A stretch of 64,000 nucleotides of DNA from contig NZ_KB905267.1 of NCBI RefSeq assembly GCF_000378745.1, positions 62,001-126,000 of the forward strand, given 5' to 3'. Position numbers and translations under genes: made by a program. How positions within the stretch are numbered: the first letter of the stretch is position 1; the number at the start of each line of letters is the position of its first letter. The notes beneath the pieces were generated by a model, which saw only the letters and a list, made by a program, of their open reading frames with translations, was not told where the DNA came from and did no database searches. Shown one piece after another: positions 53,993-63,715 of the stretch. The DNA comes from Prevotella amnii DSM 23384 = JCM 14753 (GTDB lineage Bacteria > Bacteroidota > Bacteroidia > Bacteroidales > Bacteroidaceae).

Positions 53993-54730
53993 ATGAAGTT
54001 TGTTGGAATTATCCCTGCACGTTATGCTTCTTCACGTTTTCCAGGGAAGCCCTTAGCTATCTTAAGAGGTAAAATGGTGATAGAGCGTGTATACATGCAG
54101 GTAAAAAAAGCACTTAAAGATGTTTATGTTGCTACTGATGACGAAAGAATATATGAAGCTGTAAAAAGCTTTCATGGCAATGTTATTATGACAAATAATA
54201 AGCATAAAAGTGGTACAGATAGAATCTGTGAAGCTATAGATAAGATAGGAGAAAAATATGATGTTGTTATAAATATACAAGGTGATGAACCTTTTATCCA
54301 AGCAAGCCAGATAAAAACAGTAATAGATTGTTTTGATGACTCTCAAACACAAATAGCTACATTAGGTAAACGCTTTGATAAAATAGAAGATGTACAAAAT
54401 CCTAATTCTCCAAAGATTGTATTAGATAATAATAATTATGCAATGTATTTTTCACGCTCTCCTATTCCGTTCATTCGTGGGAAAGAAACTAAAGAATGGC
54501 TTGCTAATTTTCCGTTTTTAAAACATATAGGGCTGTATGCTTATAAAACAGAAGTATTGAAAGAAATAAGTAAGTTACAACAATCCCCTCTTGAGATAGC
54601 AGAAAGCCTTGAACAATTGCGTTGGCTTCAGAATGGTTATAAAATAAAAGTAGGTATTACAGATATAGAAACTATTGGTATCGACACGCCTGAAGATCTA
54701 CAAAAAGCTGAGATTTTTTTAACTCGTTAA
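53993..54730 (+). CDS. kdsB: CMP-KDO synthetase (3-deoxy-manno-octulosonate cytidylyltransferase)
   Basis: KdsB activates KDO with CTP for LPS assembly. The 245-residue protein has the nucleotide-binding start IIPARYASSRFPGKPL (residues 5-20), YVATDDERI, INIQGDEPFI with the metal Asp, YFSRSPIPFIRG, and the final IGIDTPEDLQKAE. The length is typical. It is separated from kdsC only by the divergent DUF2520 gene, and their promoters overlap. Confidence 0.95.
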   Translation: MKFVGIIPARYASSRFPGKPLAILRGKMVIERVYMQVKKALKDVYVATDDERIYEAVKSFHGNVIMTNNKHKSGTDRICEAIDKIGEKYDVVINIQGDEPFIQASQIKTVIDCFDDSQTQIATLGKRFDKIEDVQNPNSPKIVLDNNNYAMYFSRSPIPFIRGKETKEWLANFPFLKHIGLYAYKTEVLKEISKLQQSPLEIAESLEQLRWLQNGYKIKVGITDIETIGIDTPEDLQKAEIFLTR

Positions 54731-54776
54731 GACTTAAAAAAGTATAGTAATTGACTATATAATCAGTCTTTTTATA

Positions 54777-54784
54777 TAAATTTG
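54777..54784 (+). promoter_or_regulatory. -7 box of dnaX
   Basis: TAAATTTG lies 34 bases before the ATG at 54818. A TTG at 54751-54753 is 23 bases upstream of it, slightly beyond the usual spacing. Confidence 0.45.
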
Positions 54785-54817
54785 CAAAAAGAATAAACAT
54801 ATAAGACGAAATAAATT

Positions 54818-56590
54818 ATGAGCGAATACATTGTATCAGCACGTAAATACAGACCTGCTACTTTTAGTTCTGTAGTAGGGCAAAATTCCTTAACTACAAC
54901 ATTAAAGAATGCTGTCATAAGTGGAAAACTCGCACATGCCTATCTTTTTTGTGGTCCTCGTGGAGTAGGTAAAACTACTACTGCAAGAATATTTGCTAAA
55001 GCAATAAACTGTGAACATCCAGCTTCAGACGGTGAAGCATGTAATGAATGTGAAAGCTGTAAAGCTTTTAATGAAGGAAGAAGTTATAATATATTCGAAT
55101 TAGATGCTGCAAGCAATAACTCTGTAGAAAACATAAAAGAACTAATGGAGCAAACTCGTATACCTCCACAAATAGGCAAATATAAAGTATTTATAATAGA
55201 TGAGGTGCATATGCTTTCATCACAAGCTTTTAATGCCTTTCTTAAAACTTTAGAAGAGCCACCAGCACAAATAATATTTATTCTTGCTACAACAGAAAAA
55301 CATAAAATTCTACCTACTATTTTATCACGATGTCAGATATATGATTTTGAGCGTATGTCAGTAGCCGACATTATAAAACACCTTGAAAAAGTAGCTGAAA
55401 AAGAAAATATTACTTATGAAGAGAGTGCGCTCAATGTCATTGCAGAAAAAGCTGATGGGGGTATGCGTGATGCTCTTTCAATATTTGATCAAGTAGCAAG
55501 TTTCTCACAAGGTAAAATAACTTATCAAAAAGTTACAGAAGATCTTAATGTGTTAGATATAGATAATTATTTCGACATTATAGACCTATCTTTACAAAAT
55601 AAGGTCAGTGAAATTATGCTATTTCTTAATAATGCTATTAACAGAGGTTTCGATCCTGGTAGAATAATAAACGGATTAGCTGCCCATGTACGCAATATAC
55701 TTATGGCAAAAGATACATCAACATTGCCTTTAATAGAGGTTAGCAAGCAACAAATGGAACGTTATAAGAATCAGGCATCAAAATGTCCTGTAAAGTTTCT
55801 ATACAAAGCATTAGAAAAAATGAATCAATGTGATATTAATTATAGACAAAGCTCTAATAAACGACTTCTTGCAGAAATAACACTTATTGAAGTAGCACAG
55901 ATAACGCAAATAGATGATAATGCTGATGACTCCTCATCGGGGCGTAGCCCCAAAAGATTAAAAAGCCTGTTTAAGAAAATAAAGATTAGTACTCAACAGA
56001 AAACAGTTTTGCAGGTAGCTGGGAGTACTAAACATACAAATGAGGTTAAACCTTCTTCCTCTAACAACAATAGTACAGATGTTTCTTCTTCACAACGAAC
56101 AGCAAAGCAAGTAAAACTCAATTTGCAGCTTAGCAGCATAGGCAATTCTTTTGGCCATCTTCTGAAAAATGATAAAAAAGATAATGCCATAATAGAAGAT
56201 GCAGAGATAATTAATAAAAATGATAATGAAACTTTTACAGAAGAAGAATTGCTAATACAATGGCGAGCTATGTGCTCTAGAATGCCTAAAAGTATGCAAG
56301 CTTTAGCTTCAAGAATGAAGAATATAACACCAACCATTACTACTTTCCCTGAAATTCAAGTTCTTGCAGAAAATAATATCCAGCTCAACGAACTATTGGC
56401 TATAAAGTCAAGGATACGTTCTACTATGGCTAAAGAACTAAGAAATGGTAAAATAAATATACTTATAAGATTAGCAGAAAAGGACGAGATTATACCCGTC
56501 CTTTCACCATATGAAACACTCGAAAAACTTAAAAGAGAAAACAAAGCTATTACTCTACTTATAGATACTTTCAATCTCGATTTAGGATAA
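54818..56590 (+). CDS. dnaX: DNA polymerase III subunit gamma/tau
   Basis: DnaX is the clamp-loader ATPase. The 590-residue protein has Walker A GPRGVGKT (residues 46-53), a zinc-binding set (C65, C75, C78, C81), Walker B IIDEVHMLS near residue 127, and sensor 1 TLEEPPAQIIFILATT. Domain III follows, then a variable linker (about 365-480) and a C-terminal domain. A GC-rich hairpin (GGGGC-GTA-GCCCC, 55939-55951) lies in the linker. I see no slippery run before it that would give a separate short gamma form. Confidence 0.95.
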   Translation: MSEYIVSARKYRPATFSSVVGQNSLTTTLKNAVISGKLAHAYLFCGPRGVGKTTTARIFAKAINCEHPASDGEACNECESCKAFNEGRSYNIFELDAASNNSVENIKELMEQTRIPPQIGKYKVFIIDEVHMLSSQAFNAFLKTLEEPPAQIIFILATTEKHKILPTILSRCQIYDFERMSVADIIKHLEKVAEKENITYEESALNVIAEKADGGMRDALSIFDQVASFSQGKITYQKVTEDLNVLDIDNYFDIIDLSLQNKVSEIMLFLNNAINRGFDPGRIINGLAAHVRNILMAKDTSTLPLIEVSKQQMERYKNQASKCPVKFLYKALEKMNQCDINYRQSSNKRLLAEITLIEVAQITQIDDNADDSSSGRSPKRLKSLFKKIKISTQQKTVLQVAGSTKHTNEVKPSSSNNNSTDVSSSQRTAKQVKLNLQLSSIGNSFGHLLKNDKKDNAIIEDAEIINKNDNETFTEEELLIQWRAMCSRMPKSMQALASRMKNITPTITTFPEIQVLAENNIQLNELLAIKSRIRSTMAKELRNGKINILIRLAEKDEIIPVLSPYETLEKLKRENKAITLLIDTFNLDLG

Positions 56591-56639
56591 AATATATCTT
56601 ATCAACAATACATTTTATAAAATACTATAAAGATATGTT

Positions 56640-58097
56640 TTAGTTATTCTTCCAATAATCTCGAGAAAACAGTACTAAAACGCCAAAGAACTCTAAACGT
56701 CCTAAAAGCATCAAACAAGAACACATCCATTTTATAGCATCAGGAAAGGCTGCCCATGACTGCGTAGGACCTACCTCCTTGCCAAATGCAGGACCTACAT
56801 TACTAAGACAACTTATAGTAACAGTAATAGAATCTATATCATTCAAACCAAGCATAATCATTATAAAAGCACTTATAAACACTACACCTATATATAATCC
56901 TATAAAAGATACTACAGTTACACGTTGTTTCATTGGAATATTAACGCCATCTATCTTCATAGGCAGCACAGCATTAGGATGTATAATCTGCCTAAACTCA
57001 TTTCTCAATACTTTAAAAAGCATCACTATTCGTATACTTTTCACACCACCACTTGTAGAACCAGAGCAGCCACCTATCACCATACCTACTGTAAGAATAA
57101 CCCACGTTATATGAGGCCACAATCCTGCATCATCACTAAAACACCCTGTTGTTGTAATAATAGAACATACCTGACACAAGGCACTACGAATAGCATGTTC
57201 TATTTCGTAGTGATTATATCTTACCAATTCAAAAGCTATAAAACCTGAAAAGAATAATACCATAATAGTATAAAACTTTATCTCACTATTCTTTAATAAA
57301 GTTTTAATATTTAGTCCTGTAGCTGAAGCATAAAGTACTGTAAAATTGACACCAGAAATAAAACAAAAAAAAGCTACAGCATAGTCGAGCGCAGGTTTGT
57401 GAAAACCCATTATAGATGTACTCGATGTACCGAAACCACCTGTTGCTGTAGTAGCCATAGAATAATTACAAGCATCAAACCACCCCATTCCACATACTTT
57501 ATATGAAAGTAAACATATAATGGTTAGAACTATATAAACTACCCAAATCCACTTTGAACCTGTAGTCAACCTCGGATGAAGTTTACTCTTTATAGGGCCT
57601 GTAGACTCTGCATCAAAAACTTTCACCGATCCGCCTACTAAAGAAGGTAATATAGCAACAGTAAAAAAGACAATCCCCAAGCCACCTATCCAATGAGTTA
57701 AAGAACGCCAAAATAAAAGACCTTGAGGAAATTTCTCTGGAAAATTAATAATAGATGCTCCTGTCGTAGTAAATCCAGACATCATTTCAAAATAAGCATC
57801 AGTGAAACTACTCAAATAACCACTTATAAGAAAAGGCAAAGTAGCAAATGAAGAGAATAATACCCAAATTATAGTAACTACAAAATAGGCATCTTTTCTG
57901 CTTAAATTATTATCTGCATTAATACCATATAAACGGAATAGTAACCCTACCAAAGCAGTAATGCCAATACTCCACATAAAAGGATAAACATCATTACCTC
58001 TATAAAACAAAGCTACTACAAGGCATACTAACATCAACATAGCTTCTAAGACGAGCAAAGAACCTATGATTTTACTTATCAATTTAATATTTAACAT
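56640..58097 (-). CDS. trkH: TrkH-family potassium uptake channel subunit
   Basis: TrkH is the membrane pore of the Trk K+ system. The 485-residue protein has about ten hydrophobic segments and the four degenerate P-loops of the superfamily, including MSGFTTTGAS, TATGGFGTSS, CSIITTTGCFS and SCLSNVGPAFG. It is the last gene of the dxs-trkA-trkH run, starting 5 bases after the trkA stop. The length matches bacterial TrkH. Confidence 0.94.
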   Translation of the reverse strand: MLNIKLISKIIGSLLVLEAMLMLVCLVVALFYRGNDVYPFMWSIGITALVGLLFRLYGINADNNLSRKDAYFVVTIIWVLFSSFATLPFLISGYLSSFTDAYFEMMSGFTTTGASIINFPEKFPQGLLFWRSLTHWIGGLGIVFFTVAILPSLVGGSVKVFDAESTGPIKSKLHPRLTTGSKWIWVVYIVLTIICLLSYKVCGMGWFDACNYSMATTATGGFGTSSTSIMGFHKPALDYAVAFFCFISGVNFTVLYASATGLNIKTLLKNSEIKFYTIMVLFFSGFIAFELVRYNHYEIEHAIRSALCQVCSIITTTGCFSDDAGLWPHITWVILTVGMVIGGCSGSTSGGVKSIRIVMLFKVLRNEFRQIIHPNAVLPMKIDGVNIPMKQRVTVVSFIGLYIGVVFISAFIMIMLGLNDIDSITVTISCLSNVGPAFGKEVGPTQSWAAFPDAIKWMCSCLMLLGRLEFFGVLVLFSRDYWKNN

Positions 58098-58102
58098 TTC
58101 TC

Positions 58103-59443
58103 TTATAGAAATAAATTTTCTACTTTCTTCAAATCAACATTGTGACAAAACATCACTACAATATCTCCTGCCTGAATATGACTATTACCAGAAACAAGGA
58201 TTCCTTCATTGCCACGTACAACCCCTCCTATTATTACTCCTTGGGGTAGATGAATATCTTTTACCTCTTTTTGAGTTATTTTAGAACCTTCTACTGGAAT
58301 AAACTCTGCAACATCTGCATTTACAGACATAAGAAATTTAACGTTTTCTACATTTGCATCGAGCATCATTTGGTATATATGACTTGCTGCTACTGCTTTT
58401 TTATTAACAAGAGTACCTATATCTAGACTCTCTGCCATATAATAATAATCTTCATTCTCTACCATTGCTACCGTCTTACGCACTCCTTTTTCTTTAGCTG
58501 TAAGACAAGCTAAAATATTTGTTTCTGCATTAGATGCTAACGATACAAAAGCTTGGGTACTAAGAATACCTTCTTCTGTTAACAAACTAAGATCACGACC
58601 ATCACCATTTATTACCAAAGTATCTTCTTTTAATACCTCATTAAGATACTCACAGCGATCAATGTCTTGTTCTATAACTTTTACATTCATATAATCTGGC
58701 AATATCTCTACTGCCCTAACAGCAGTACTTCCACCACCCATAATCATTACGTTTTTAACATCTACATAATGTTCCTTGCCTACTACCTTACGAAGATAAG
58801 GGATATAATTCTTTGTTGTCATAAAGTACACTAAATCGTGCTTCTTTAAAACACTATTACCACCTGGTATAATTGTTTCACCATGACGTTTAATAGCAAG
58901 CACATGATAAGGCTCCTCTGGTCCTGCTGTTTCCTTTAAAGGTCTATCTAAAATAGTACAAGTACTACGAAGCTTAATACAAAGCATTACCAAAGCACCA
59001 CCATGAACGTCCCATCTTTGGCGCACCCATGACATCTTCAAACCATTTACAATATCCTTTGCTGCTAATAAGTCTGGAAGCACTATACTATTAATACCCA
59101 TCGACTTAAACTCTGCCAAGTTATTAGCCTCTACATATTCCGGATTATCTACCTTAGCCACTGTTTTCTTTGCTCCTAAACTATGGGCAATAAGACAAGA
59201 AGTGAGATTTACATGCTCGTCAGGTGTTACTGCAACAAATAAATCAGCATCTTGTACCCCTGCTTCTTTCTGTGCCTTAAAGCTAGAAGGAGATGCGTCT
59301 ATTGTTAACAAATCATATTCACTACTTAAATTATCAAGGTTTTCGGAGTTTCCACTTATAAGTGTTATGTCATGTTTATCACGTGCTAACAGCTTAGACA
59401 AATAAGTTCCAATAACATATGCTCCTGCTATAACTATCTTCAT
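58103..59443 (-). CDS. trkA: Trk potassium uptake regulatory subunit TrkA
   Basis: TrkA binds NAD(H) and nucleotides and gates TrkH. The 446-residue protein carries two Rossmann plus TrkA_C units (about residues 1-215 and 230-446). The first dinucleotide loop reads GAYVIG rather than GAGEVG, with Tyr in place of the middle Gly; I recall similar loops in other Prevotella-type TrkA, so it may be a lineage trait. The second loop is GGGSTA. It starts 12 bases after the dxs stop and ends 5 bases before trkH. Confidence 0.95.
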   Translation of the reverse strand: MKIVIAGAYVIGTYLSKLLARDKHDITLISGNSENLDNLSSEYDLLTIDASPSSFKAQKEAGVQDADLFVAVTPDEHVNLTSCLIAHSLGAKKTVAKVDNPEYVEANNLAEFKSMGINSIVLPDLLAAKDIVNGLKMSWVRQRWDVHGGALVMLCIKLRSTCTILDRPLKETAGPEEPYHVLAIKRHGETIIPGGNSVLKKHDLVYFMTTKNYIPYLRKVVGKEHYVDVKNVMIMGGGSTAVRAVEILPDYMNVKVIEQDIDRCEYLNEVLKEDTLVINGDGRDLSLLTEEGILSTQAFVSLASNAETNILACLTAKEKGVRKTVAMVENEDYYYMAESLDIGTLVNKKAVAASHIYQMMLDANVENVKFLMSVNADVAEFIPVEGSKITQKEVKDIHLPQGVIIGGVVRGNEGILVSGNSHIQAGDIVVMFCHNVDLKKVENLFL

Positions 59444-59455
59444 TATATTTATTTT

Positions 59456-61384
59456 TTATTGTAAAACAGTTTCTAAACCGTTTATTATTTCTTTCTTTAT
59501 TCCACATATATCTATACCACAGATATGTTTTAGCTCTTCCACTGTTCCTTGTTCTACAAAAGTGTCTGGCAAACCTAAACGGACAATATGAGGAGTGAAG
59601 CCGTGATCGCTCATCCATTCTGATATAGCTGTTCCTAATCCACCAGCTCTTACGCCGTCCTCTACCGTTATAACATAGCTAAACGTCTGCCCTACATATT
59701 GTAGAATAGCTTCATCTAAAGGTTTCAAAAAACGCATATCATAATGAGCTATCAAAGAAGTTTTATTAAATTTCTTTTCCAATTCAATAGCATCTATAGC
59801 ACGTTCTACATCATTGCCTATAGTACCAATACTCAATACTGCTAACTTATTACCTTCACGTATCTTACGCCCTTTACCTACAGTTATTTCTTCTAAAGGA
59901 CATTCCCAATCATTTAACACACCATTGCCACGAGGATAACGAATAACGAAAGTACCTTTATCGGGTAACTGTGCTGTATACATTAACTTACGTAACTCGT
60001 GCTCATTCATAGGAGCAGATATAGTAAGATTAGGTATAGGACGAAGAAAAGCTAAGTCGAAAGCACCATGATGAGTAGCTCCATCTTCACCCACCAAGCC
60101 TGCACGGTCTAAACAAAGCACTACGGGTAAATTAAGAATGGCAGCATCATGAATAATATTATCATATGCACGTTGTAAAAACGAACTATAAATATTACAA
60201 AAAGGAATAAGACCATCTTTTGCCATACCTGCAGAAAATGTTACAGCATGCCCCTCTGCTATACCAACATCGAAACAGCGTTCAGGTATTTCGTCCATAA
60301 CAATATTCATAGAGCACCCTGTAGGCATAGCAGGCGTAACACCTACAATAGCATTATTTTGTCGAGCTAATTCGAGCAAAGTCTTACCAAAGACATATTG
60401 ATATTTAGGGGGATTAACTTTAGATGATACCTGCTCTATACGTTCGCCTGTAGCTGGATCAAACTTGCCTGGTGCATGCCAAACAGTAGCACTTTTCTCT
60501 GCAGGCTCATAACCCTTACCTTTTACTGTTCGTAAATGAAGCAACTTGGGGCCTTTCATATCCTTCAACTGCCTAAGAATACGTACTAACTCGCTTACAT
60601 TATTACCATCAAAAGGACCAAAATAACGTATATTCATTCCTTCAAAAATATTCTGCTGACGAGCAAGAACCGATTTCAAAGAATTAGTAAGACGAATAAT
60701 GCCTTTCTTACGTTCTTCTGTTAACAGTCCCTTCTTTTCAAACCATATAGATGCACGATTGCGAATCTTATTATAAGTTTCATTAGTATTCAAACCTATA
60801 AGATATTGCTCCATGCCGCCTACAGCACGATCTATAGACATTTCGTTGTCATTTAATATAATAAGAAGATCGTTAGGCTGACTAGAAACATTATTCAGTC
60901 CCTCATAAGCTAAACCGCCACTCATAGCACCATCGCCAATTATTGCCACCACATGACGTTTTTTATTCTGTAATTTAGCTGCAACAGCCATACCTAACGC
61001 AGCTGAAATAGAGTTAGAAGCATGGCCACAAGTAAAAGTATCATATTCACTTTCCTTTGGAGAAGGAAAAGGCATAAGACCATGCAGCTTCCTATTAGTA
61101 TAAAAAATATCACCACGACCCGTAATAATCTTATGACCATATGCTTGATGCCCAACATCCCACACTATACGATCATCAGGAGTATTAAAGACATAATGAC
61201 AAGCTATAGTAATTTCTGTAGCACCCAAACTCGAAGCCAAATGACCCGGATTTACAGCTACCTCTTCTATTATCTTGCTCCGCAACTCCTTACATACTTC
61301 TGGAAGTGATTCTATCGGCAAACTTCTCAAATCGGAAGGATATCTTATCTGCCCTAAGTATTTATACTTATTATCGCTCAACAT
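59456..61384 (-). CDS. dxs: 1-deoxy-D-xylulose-5-phosphate synthase
   Basis: Dxs condenses pyruvate and glyceraldehyde-3-phosphate, using TPP, as the first step of the MEP isoprenoid pathway. The 642-residue protein has the conserved [10 protein letters not shown] start, [11 protein letters not shown], the TPP-binding GDGAMSGG (residues 150-157) with a downstream Asn, the [12 protein letters not shown] segment, and the C-terminal transketolase domain. It leads an operon with trkA and trkH, a common pairing in Bacteroidetes. It has a strong promoter just upstream. Confidence 0.97.
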   Translation of the reverse strand: MLSDNKYKYLGQIRYPSDLRSLPIESLPEVCKELRSKIIEEVAVNPGHLASSLGATEITIACHYVFNTPDDRIVWDVGHQAYGHKIITGRGDIFYTNRKLHGLMPFPSPKESEYDTFTCGHASNSISAALGMAVAAKLQNKKRHVVAIIGDGAMSGGLAYEGLNNVSSQPNDLLIILNDNEMSIDRAVGGMEQYLIGLNTNETYNKIRNRASIWFEKKGLLTEERKKGIIRLTNSLKSVLARQQNIFEGMNIRYFGPFDGNNVSELVRILRQLKDMKGPKLLHLRTVKGKGYEPAEKSATVWHAPGKFDPATGERIEQVSSKVNPPKYQYVFGKTLLELARQNNAIVGVTPAMPTGCSMNIVMDEIPERCFDVGIAEGHAVTFSAGMAKDGLIPFCNIYSSFLQRAYDNIIHDAAILNLPVVLCLDRAGLVGEDGATHHGAFDLAFLRPIPNLTISAPMNEHELRKLMYTAQLPDKGTFVIRYPRGNGVLNDWECPLEEITVGKGRKIREGNKLAVLSIGTIGNDVERAIDAIELEKKFNKTSLIAHYDMRFLKPLDEAILQYVGQTFSYVITVEDGVRAGGLGTAISEWMSDHGFTPHIVRLGLPDTFVEQGTVEELKHICGIDICGIKKEIINGLETVLQ

Positions 61385-61411
61385 TATCGTAGATAAAAAT
61401 GACTATGGCTG

Positions 61412-61442
61412 CAAAGATACGCTAAATAGCTTAAAAGGCAAA
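61412..61442 (-). promoter_or_regulatory. Promoter of dxs-trkA-trkH
   Basis: The minus strand has TTTG (61442-61439), 19 bases, then TATCTTTG (61419-61412), a full consensus, 28 bases before the dxs ATG. Confidence 0.72.
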
Positions 61443-61509
61443 GACTTTTAAAAGTAATTTGCTAATGACTACTATTATATAAACTCTAAATAAGCCTATA
61501 ATAAAGAAA

Positions 61510-61550
61510 AACCAGCAAGTGTTGTATCTATTTTTTCACACTTGCTGGTT
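61510..61550 (-). terminator. Terminator of the yajC-coaE operon
   Basis: AACCAGCAAGTGT (61510-61522) pairs perfectly with ACACTTGCTGGTT (61538-61550), a 13-bp stem. On the minus strand it is followed by a T-rich run. Confidence 0.88.
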
Positions 61551-61613
61551 AATAGCATAATACACCATAGCTTATATTATTATTATAAAAAGCTATAAAA
61601 TGCATCTAAAACA

Positions 61614-62060
61614 TTATTCTTGCTGCTGACGGTCCTGAATATGATCGCCCTTAGTAGGCTTCATTTCTTCCTCAAAATCGGTAACTCCTGCTTTTATAAG
61701 AAGGTCATACCATTGTAATAACTTTTTAATATCACTATTATGCACTCTGTCGCGATCGAAAGAAGGAAGCACTTCTGCAAAATAACATTGAAGCTCTTTT
61801 GATGAGGCTTTGCGCCAATTAAGCGAACATTCTTTACCTTCTTCCTTATCACGCACCTTGGCAAGAACCTCACCAAGTGGCATATCTTCACTCTCTGTAA
61901 ATATAGCTATATCAGCAAGGCTGGTAACACGATCCGTGGCAAATATAGGCTGACGTTTTTTTGTTTCATCAAGAACTTCCACTATAAGATTATTATTACC
62001 ACGGCTTACTAACTTGTAAAGACCCGGTTTTCCGGAAATTGAAAGAATTGTTTGTAACAT
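61614..62060 (-). CDS. DUF5606 domain protein
   Basis: The 148-residue protein begins MLQTILSISGKPGLYKLVSR and contains an N-terminal beta-rich part (VEVLDETKKRQPIFATDRVT) and helical segments, matching DUF5606, a Bacteroidetes family usually found beside coaE. The function is unknown. It starts 21 bases after the coaE stop and is the last gene before a strong terminator. The C-terminus is Gln/Asp-rich (HIQDRQQQE). Confidence 0.85.
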   Translation of the reverse strand: MLQTILSISGKPGLYKLVSRGNNNLIVEVLDETKKRQPIFATDRVTSLADIAIFTESEDMPLGEVLAKVRDKEEGKECSLNWRKASSKELQCYFAEVLPSFDRDRVHNSDIKKLLQWYDLLIKAGVTDFEEEMKPTKGDHIQDRQQQE

Positions 62061-62081
62061 TTTCTCTTAATCTTTTTATTA

Positions 62082-62660
62082 TTATATATTTTTACTATCT
62101 TTTTGTAAGGAGGCAAGAATTGCAGATATCTGCTTATCAAGATCCTTTTTACCATCATTTATAATATTATAATTGCTGCGAGCCAATATCTCACACTGTG
62201 GCAACTGACGCTTAAGCCATGCACGTGCCTTATCCTCTGTTATGTTATCACGACACATTATACGATATATACGTACTTTCTCAGGAGCTGTTACACACAC
62301 CACCTTATCTATTTTTATACGCTTATCGAAACCACTATCAAAAAATATTGCACTTTCTATCCAGTCGTAACCAGACGATATAAAATCGGTTGCTACTACA
62401 GGGTGAACTATGTCGTTAATAGCTTTTACATGCTGAGAATCGGAAAGAAGATAACGTGTCAATACAGCTTTTTGTAATATACCATTTACAAAGATATTCT
62501 TACCTACCAGATTACTTAACTGCTGCTGAATAACAGCAGAAGAAGACATCAATCTTTTAGCCCGTGCATCACTATCGTATACTGCTATTCCGCGCTGTTG
62601 AAGAAGCTTGCAGACGTACGATTTACCACTACCTATACCTCCTGTAATTGCTATTTTCAT
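62082..62660 (-). CDS. coaE: Dephospho-CoA kinase
   Basis: CoaE phosphorylates dephospho-CoA in the last step of CoA synthesis. The 192-residue protein has the P-loop GGIGSGKSYV (residues 7-16), VYDSDARAKRLM with the metal and substrate Asp, HPVV, and the CoaE C-terminal stretch CRDNITEDKARAWLKRQLP. Its ATG overlaps the preceding ybbR stop by 4 bases. Confidence 0.95.
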   Translation of the reverse strand: MKIAITGGIGSGKSYVCKLLQQRGIAVYDSDARAKRLMSSSAVIQQQLSNLVGKNIFVNGILQKAVLTRYLLSDSQHVKAINDIVHPVVATDFISSGYDWIESAIFFDSGFDKRIKIDKVVCVTAPEKVRIYRIMCRDNITEDKARAWLKRQLPQCEILARSNYNIINDGKKDLDKQISAILASLQKDSKNI

Positions 62661-63667
62661 CGTTGTTCTATAACATAATCGACAGATGTTGTTGTAAGCT
62701 GAACATTACGAATATCTGTAGGACTCGCTGCAATATAAATACGACATTTATCTGAATGTCCTTCCACCAACTTACTATAATCGGCTACTACTTTAAAACC
62801 TGTAGGTAACAGCTCTTTTGTCTCGCTGTTTCTTGGCATAGACTGTAACCTAAAAGCACCTACAATAAACCTTACATTTACCTTACCCGGAAAAGTTCTT
62901 AACACCTTATCCTTAGGAATATTAATAGCCTCTATAGGTACTGAAACCGTCTCTTCTGTAAGAACATCAGGCGTTATTTTCATGCGTACCTTATTAGGAA
63001 TACACTTTGCTCGGGCTATCTTACGAAGATTAACATCTACATCTTTAGTCTCGGTTAGTTTTGTTATATACTGTTTCTCTGTGTATACACTCTTGATACT
63101 ATCCAAAGTAGCCTTATCAGCATATACTGTTACCAGGTCGGGAGTAAAAAGAGTATGAGATATGTTATAACTGCCATTAGAGGCAACATATCCCAAAAAC
63201 TTCACAGGAACACGCTTATGTAACCCATAATTATAAGTAAAACTAAGATTGTCCACCTTTAAAGAAACTATACGAGTACCTTTATTAAGCTGATTTTGTA
63301 TCTGACGCTGAATATCAACCAAAGAAACAGTACCATGCCCTCTATCATCGTTATACAAACGAAAACTTACCAAGACAGGTTTTAGCACTTTTGTAAACTC
63401 GTATGCAGCTATAACAAAACCTTTATCACGTACAGTAAAACGAACTATAGTGTCAGGATCTTCTGTTATAACAACATTTTTAGGAATGTCTATCAACTTC
63501 ATATTAACAGTCAGCTCACTTTCATACGTCTCGTTTAAAGTCATCATAAGCCAAAATGCTCCACTTAAAAACAAGAAGAATAAAAAAACGAGGAACTCCT
63601 TGCTGAATATCTTCAATAAGAAGTTCCTTGCCGTATCTAATGTAAATATCGAGCGAATAGACATCAT
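62657..63667 (-). CDS. YbbR/CdaR-like domain membrane protein
   Basis: The 336-residue protein has one N-terminal transmembrane helix (about residues 22-45, FLVFLFFLFLSGAFWLMMTL) and extracytoplasmic YbbR-type beta domains: MKLIDIPKNVVITEDPDTIV, then VKFLGYVASNGSYNI and ALDSIKSVYTEK-like strands. In Firmicutes, YbbR/CdaR regulates a diadenylate cyclase; no cyclase is next to it here. A second ATG one codon later is equally possible. It lies between yajC and coaE, an order I recall as common in Bacteroidetes. Confidence 0.85.
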   Translation of the reverse strand: MMSIRSIFTLDTARNFLLKIFSKEFLVFLFFLFLSGAFWLMMTLNETYESELTVNMKLIDIPKNVVITEDPDTIVRFTVRDKGFVIAAYEFTKVLKPVLVSFRLYNDDRGHGTVSLVDIQRQIQNQLNKGTRIVSLKVDNLSFTYNYGLHKRVPVKFLGYVASNGSYNISHTLFTPDLVTVYADKATLDSIKSVYTEKQYITKLTETKDVDVNLRKIARAKCIPNKVRMKITPDVLTEETVSVPIEAINIPKDKVLRTFPGKVNVRFIVGAFRLQSMPRNSETKELLPTGFKVVADYSKLVEGHSDKCRIYIAASPTDIRNVQLTTTSVDYVIEQR

Positions 63668-63715
63668 TTAAATTCCACCTTTATATAAAATTAGGTGATA
63701 GTAATATAACTCTTT

